From: a virus
DNA: 29,209 nt
Virus record (IMG/VR): IMGVR_UViG_3300028596_000049
Location: 1 to 29,209 of that record
Strand: one strand, 5' to 3'
Under the pieces are notes generated by a model. That model was not told where the DNA came from. It saw nothing but the letters and a program-made list of their open reading frames with translations, and ran no database searches. Both the position numbers and the translations under genes were made by a program. This document shows positions 26,622-29,209 of the stretch, one piece after another (the stretch's first letter is position 1; each line of letters starts with the position of its first letter).

Positions 26622-26876
26622 TCAGTTGGTGGGCCAGAGGAAGACCGCCCGGACTGCGCTGTCCGGTGCCTCGCTCCACTCGTCGGGCTCGGCTGCACGC
26701 ATCTCGGGGGTGGCGTACATCGAGCCGCTGTAGGTGGACTCGGCGTCGTAGAGGAGTTCGTCGGCGCCCGCGACGGGGCTGTAGCCGTTGCCTTCGGCGT
26801 CGCGGGCGAGGATGACGGGTGTGTCGTCGGGGAGGTTGAGGGCGTCGAGTTGGGCGCAGAGTTCGGCGAGTGTCAT
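26622..26876 (-). CDS. Hypothetical acidic protein
   Basis: 84 residues, MTLAELCAQLDALNLPDDTPVILARDAEGNGYSPVAGADELLYDAESTYSGSMYATPEMRAAEPDEWSEAPDSAVRAVFLWPTN. The plan helix, P-D-D-T-P-V-I-L-A-R-D-A-E-G-N-G-Y-S-P-V strand pair, then D-S-A-V-R-A-V-F-L-W-P end strand is met in many phage genomes as a small conserved protein of unknown role. Overlaps its upstream neighbour by 4 nt (ATGA). No Cys motif or membrane segment. Confidence 0.7.
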   Translation of the reverse strand: MTLAELCAQLDALNLPDDTPVILARDAEGNGYSPVAGADELLYDAESTYSGSMYATPEMRAAEPDEWSEAPDSAVRAVFLWPTN

Positions 26877-27139
26877 GCGGCTTCCTCGTGGTCGAGTGGT
26901 TGGGTGTGCGCCCAGGAGGGCGTAGGGCGCCGTTTGGCGGCTCGGGTGGACTCGGGGGCCTGCCGGGTGCGTTCGGCCGCGAGAGGGGCCTTCACGGCCC
27001 GCCTCAGGGCCCGCACGCCCCACGCTCCGGTCGCTATCGCAGCGAGCGCGAGGATCGCGGCGACGGTCGCGAGGAAGACGATCCACACGGCGAGTGCCCA
27101 GCCGAGGGTGATGGCGGTGTCGATGGCCTCGGCGATCAC
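26873..27139 (-). CDS. Single-span membrane protein with basic cytoplasmic tail
   Basis: This 88-residue protein opens (M)IAEAIDTAITLGWALAVWIVFLATVAAILALAAIATGAWGVRALRR from a GTG at 27139, giving one long or two tightly packed spans, followed by a basic tail (AVKAPLAAERTRQAPESTRAAKRRPTPSW). The GTG overlaps the upstream TGA and GGGGAGG lies 4 nt before it, which decides this start over the ATG at 27166. Function is unknown; a host-membrane role is likely. Confidence 0.65.
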   Translation of the reverse strand: MIAEAIDTAITLGWALAVWIVFLATVAAILALAAIATGAWGVRALRRAVKAPLAAERTRQAPESTRAAKRRPTPSWAHTQPLDHEEAA

Positions 27140-27330
27140 TTGGCCTCCCCGCATTCGCCCCAGCACGACCTGTTATGCCGGGCGCAGTAGCTGTCCCAGC
27201 GGAACCACCGCCAGCACGGCAGGCCGAGCCGGTGCGAGCGGTGGTTGCAGTACGTCCAGTGGTAGCCGCCGACGACGGCGGTGCGGTGGTGGCGGCCGAC
27301 GAGCGTGAGATGGGCGAGGAGCGCGGTCAT
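27136..27330 (-). CDS. Small Cys/His/Trp-rich hypothetical protein
   Basis: 64 residues, MTALLAHLTLVGRHHRTAVVGGYHWTYCNHRSHRLGLPCWRWFRWDSYCARHNRSCWGECGEAK. The dense C and H content (C28, H30, C39, C49, H52, C56, C60) and repeated aromatic residues suggest a metal-bound mini-protein. Such small C/H/W genes recur in Streptomyces phages beside the DUF-type gene that follows. ATG overlaps the upstream stop as ATGA. No named family. Confidence 0.6.
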   Translation of the reverse strand: MTALLAHLTLVGRHHRTAVVGGYHWTYCNHRSHRLGLPCWRWFRWDSYCARHNRSCWGECGEAK

Positions 27331-28313
27331 GAGCGGTCGGCCTCCTGCGACCCCGCCCCGGCGGCGGGGGCGTTGGCTTGAGGGCAGTCGGCGTAGTGAC
27401 CGGCCGGGGCGAACGCGGCGCCAGCGACCGCGCATGTGCAGGCGGTGCCCGCCTTCCGATGTGCGGCGATCACGCACTCGCCCGAGCAGTATGGGCGTTC
27501 GTCACCGGTGCGGTAGACGAAGTCGTCCTCGCCGTAGTCGGTGATGTCCTCGCTGCACTGCGGGCAACGCAGCCGGTCGGTCAGGGTGTCCGGGTTGATC
27601 GGCTCGGGGACGTCGTCGTGGTCGCGGACAGGCTCGAATCCCTCGCCCGGTTCGTTGCGCAGCCAGCCGTCGCGGGCCAGCTGCACGAGCGCGTGAGCGA
27701 GGAAGTTCCGGCCGTGCGGGTCGCGTGCCCACGCGTTGAGTGCGCTGGCCCCGTCGGTGGCGGAGTCGAGCGCGCCGAGCGGGAGGCTCTCGGCGGCCGG
27801 GGGGACGAACGCGGCCTGTGTTTCGGGCTGGGGCGTCTCGGCGGCCTCGTAGTCGTGCCGGTCGTCGTCCCCGCACCCGCTGCACGCGCCTGGGGTGACT
27901 GGGTCGTCGCCCTCCTGGTGCGCGTCCTGGGGGTGGTCGCATTCGGCGCACCGTGCGGGCTGGGGCGGCTCGGCGGCCAGACGGCGCAGCACCTCGGCGC
28001 CGTCCATGACTCCGCCGTTCCAGGCGTCGCGGTACGTGTCGTAGCCGTAGTCGTTGCTGTCGGTGTCGTAGTCCATGTGGCCAAGCTCGTCGGCGGCTTC
28101 CAGCAGCACGGCGGCCCGGTCGGGGGGCGGTACGGCGGCAGGCACAGCAGCAAGCGACGGCAGCGCGGCACTGATCAGGTCGCGCAGTTCACACCCCGCA
28201 CAGCCGAGGTGCGCGGCGAGGTTGTCGTGCCGGGCCACGCTGCCGTGCAGCGCGGACAGCAGGGCTTCGGCGCGCTTCAGGAGATCGAGGGCGGTGGGGG
28301 CTGGTTCGGTCAT
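27327..28313 (-). CDS. Cys-rich multi-zinc-site hypothetical protein
   Basis: This 328-residue acidic protein has an N-terminal helical part (APTALDLLKRAEALLSALHGSVARHDNLAAHLGCAGCELRDLISAALPSLA) like a small phage protein, then spaced Cys pairs: RCAECDHPQDAH, ACSGCGDDDRHD, RCPQCSEDITDYG and YCSGECVIAAHRKAGTACTC. The last ones resemble a treble-clef or MYM-like metal site. A middle segment (LNAWARDPHGRNFLAHALVQLARDGWLRNEP) is helical. It looks like several small domains joined. ATG 28313 chosen by GGAG at 6 nt; a TTG at 28319 is also in frame. Largest gene of the early operon; role unknown. Confidence 0.65.
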   Translation of the reverse strand: MTEPAPTALDLLKRAEALLSALHGSVARHDNLAAHLGCAGCELRDLISAALPSLAAVPAAVPPPDRAAVLLEAADELGHMDYDTDSNDYGYDTYRDAWNGGVMDGAEVLRRLAAEPPQPARCAECDHPQDAHQEGDDPVTPGACSGCGDDDRHDYEAAETPQPETQAAFVPPAAESLPLGALDSATDGASALNAWARDPHGRNFLAHALVQLARDGWLRNEPGEGFEPVRDHDDVPEPINPDTLTDRLRCPQCSEDITDYGEDDFVYRTGDERPYCSGECVIAAHRKAGTACTCAVAGAAFAPAGHYADCPQANAPAAGAGSQEADRS

Positions 28314-28350
28314 GGTCAACTCCGGGTTCGGTGTGTGAAGGTTGGGATGC

Positions 28351-28379
28351 CGCCCCCGCTGTCTGCTTCAGCGGGGGCG
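28351..28379 (-). terminator. Perfect 11-bp hairpin
   Basis: CGCCCCCGCTG (28351-28361) pairs with CAGCGGGGGCG (28369-28379), loop TCTGCTT, between the stop at 28406 and the gene starting 28313. Confidence 0.65.
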
Positions 28380-28405
28380 TGCTGCCGGTCACGGTTCAGA
28401 TCGGG

Positions 28406-28741
28406 TCAGTAGCCGGCCCGGTAGCAGTCGTTGCGCCGCAGCCGCTTAGCCAGCTCAGCCCTGCTCATGGATGCCGAAACGTCCGCGCCCTGGGTCCAGT
28501 CGGCCAGGTCCGCGATTGCGGTGGCGCCGGCGAGAGCGTTGTCCTCGCTCATGGCGATAGCGACGGCGCACCCCGTGTGGTGTCCGATACGCCACCGGTA
28601 CAGGTCGTCCGGGTTGACGGCGTCGGGGAGTTGGTAGACGTACAGGCCGGGGCTCGCCTCGGTGGCCTGGACTGGGATGCGGTCTTCCGATCGCAGGATT
28701 CGGATGGCGTGCGTGGCGGGCTGCTGGTCGGTGCCGCTCAT
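28406..28741 (-). CDS. Hypothetical protein
   Basis: 111 residues from the ATG at 28741, which has AAGGAG 6 nt upstream: MSGTDQQPATHAIRILRSEDRIPVQATEASPGLYVYQLPDAVNPDDLYRWRIGHHTGCAVAIAMSEDNALAGATAIADLADWTQGADVSASMSRAELAKRLRRNDCYRAGY. The plan is beta (YVYQLPD, YRWRIGHHTGCAVAIAMS), then an amphipathic helix (ALAGATAIADLADWT) and a basic end helix. This WRIGHH.G..VA.......A..A...LADW pattern occurs in a number of actinophage genes of unknown role. Followed by a strong hairpin. Confidence 0.65.
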   Translation of the reverse strand: MSGTDQQPATHAIRILRSEDRIPVQATEASPGLYVYQLPDAVNPDDLYRWRIGHHTGCAVAIAMSEDNALAGATAIADLADWTQGADVSASMSRAELAKRLRRNDCYRAGY

Positions 28742-28823
28742 GTGCTGCTCCTTGTCGGGTTGCGGGGTGTGGGGTGTTGGGGCGCTCAACCAGCCGCAGG
28801 ACGGGCGGCGGGGGCGGCGAGGG

Positions 28824-29174
28824 TTAGCAGCGTTCGAGGGCGTCGTCGTAGCCCTCCCAGTTGTCGACCCCGGCGGCCTGGAGGGCGGCGAGGAAAGCTG
28901 AGTCGTCCTCCAGTGCGGCCAGCTCGGCGCGGAGGCGGCGGACTTCGGCGACGAGCACGTCGACGTCCTCGCGGGCGTGCTTCACGAACTCCTCGTCGGC
29001 TTCGGCCTGCTCGCCGACGCCGAAGTTGAAGTCGCCGACACCTTGCAGGTACTCGCCGCTGGTGTTGGCGAAGAAGGTGGGGCCGTAGTCGTCGTCCCGC
29101 TCCCACGGGCCGGGCGTGGCGGCCTGGGCGCGGGCTTCGATGTCGTTGAGCTGCTGGTCGGTGAGGTTGGTCAC
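28824..29174 (-). CDS. Phage-type protein with coiled-coil C-terminus
   Basis: 116 residues from a GTG at 29174 behind GGAG: MTNLTDQQLNDIEARAQAATPGPWERDDDYGPTFFANTSGEYLQGVGDFNFGVGEQAEADEEFVKHAREDVDVLVAEVRRLRAELAALEDDSAFLAALQAAGVDNWEGYDDALERC. The L-D-x-I-E-A-R-A-x-A-A-T-P-G-P-W start, followed by a short beta unit and A-x-x-D-V-D-V-L-V-A-E-V-R-R-L-R-A-E-L helix, is a very common pattern in prophages and phages of actinobacteria (small conserved unknown). Likely in the early, accessory operon. Confidence 0.75.
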   Translation of the reverse strand: MTNLTDQQLNDIEARAQAATPGPWERDDDYGPTFFANTSGEYLQGVGDFNFGVGEQAEADEEFVKHAREDVDVLVAEVRRLRAELAALEDDSAFLAALQAAGVDNWEGYDDALERC

Positions 29175-29209
29175 GGTGTCTCCTCGGGTGGTGGTGTACG
29201 GGTCGGGTG

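Overview
The window is high-GC actinobacterial DNA. Codon choice, GTG starts, strong GGAGG-type ribosome binding sites and protein families all point to Streptomyces or a close relative. It reads as most of a temperate siphophage genome or prophage whose non-structural half carries a Streptomyces plasmid-type transfer/spread module, so a phage-plasmid or phage/conjugative-element hybrid is plausible. No integrase, replication initiator or rRNA/tRNA gene is visible, so the lifestyle is not settled by this window alone.

Nearly all genes are on the minus strand, so the phage reads from right to left. At 29.2-25.7 kb there is a tightly overlapping operon of small accessory proteins. At 25.6-25.25 kb there is a small plus-strand regulator and a 27-bp operator over divergent promoters. 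At 25.2-19.7 kb there is a plasmid-like module: small coupled proteins, an SpdB-like membrane protein, an FtsK/TraB-like DNA translocase, an iteron-like cluster of 8-bp repeats, and a membrane-anchored Mrr-type nuclease. At 19.2-17.8 kb there is a second control region: a plus-strand ribbon-helix-helix repressor operon facing a SWIM zinc-finger gene across three copies of a 14-bp palindrome. At 17.4-16.8 kb an HNH endonuclease sits against the 3' end of the SWIM gene, with a leftover copy of that gene's tail beyond it. At 16.1-0 kb is the late module: small and large terminase, a small membrane protein, a portal with a MuF-like tail, endonuclease VII, ClpP-type protease, HK97 capsid, accessory virion proteins, head-tail connectors, tail proteins, tail chaperones with a -1 frameshift, and the start of the tape measure.

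The most unusual element interrupts the late module at 10.1-11.5 kb. Two plus-strand genes run against the late operon. One encodes a protein resembling the RAMP/Cas7 fold, the other a winged-helix-like/coiled-coil protein. Each is preceded by an array of degenerate 5-bp units (NNGGC/T; 20 and 16 units). Both arrays end with the same AAGGC-ACGGA-GC sequence, exactly 25 nt before the start codon. This gene pair with its leaders is the best candidate for an undescribed system: an RNA-binding protein with cognate pentanucleotide arrays in its own mRNA leaders, or an array-derived RNA.

Other points worth attention are the CCCTTTG slippery site, the candidate transfer or replication locus of CTGTNNGG repeats at about 12-bp spacing next to the translocase, and the shared TTGCG-N17/18-TACGGT promoter form at both operator-controlled leftward promoters. 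All function calls come from reading motifs by eye; no database search was run.
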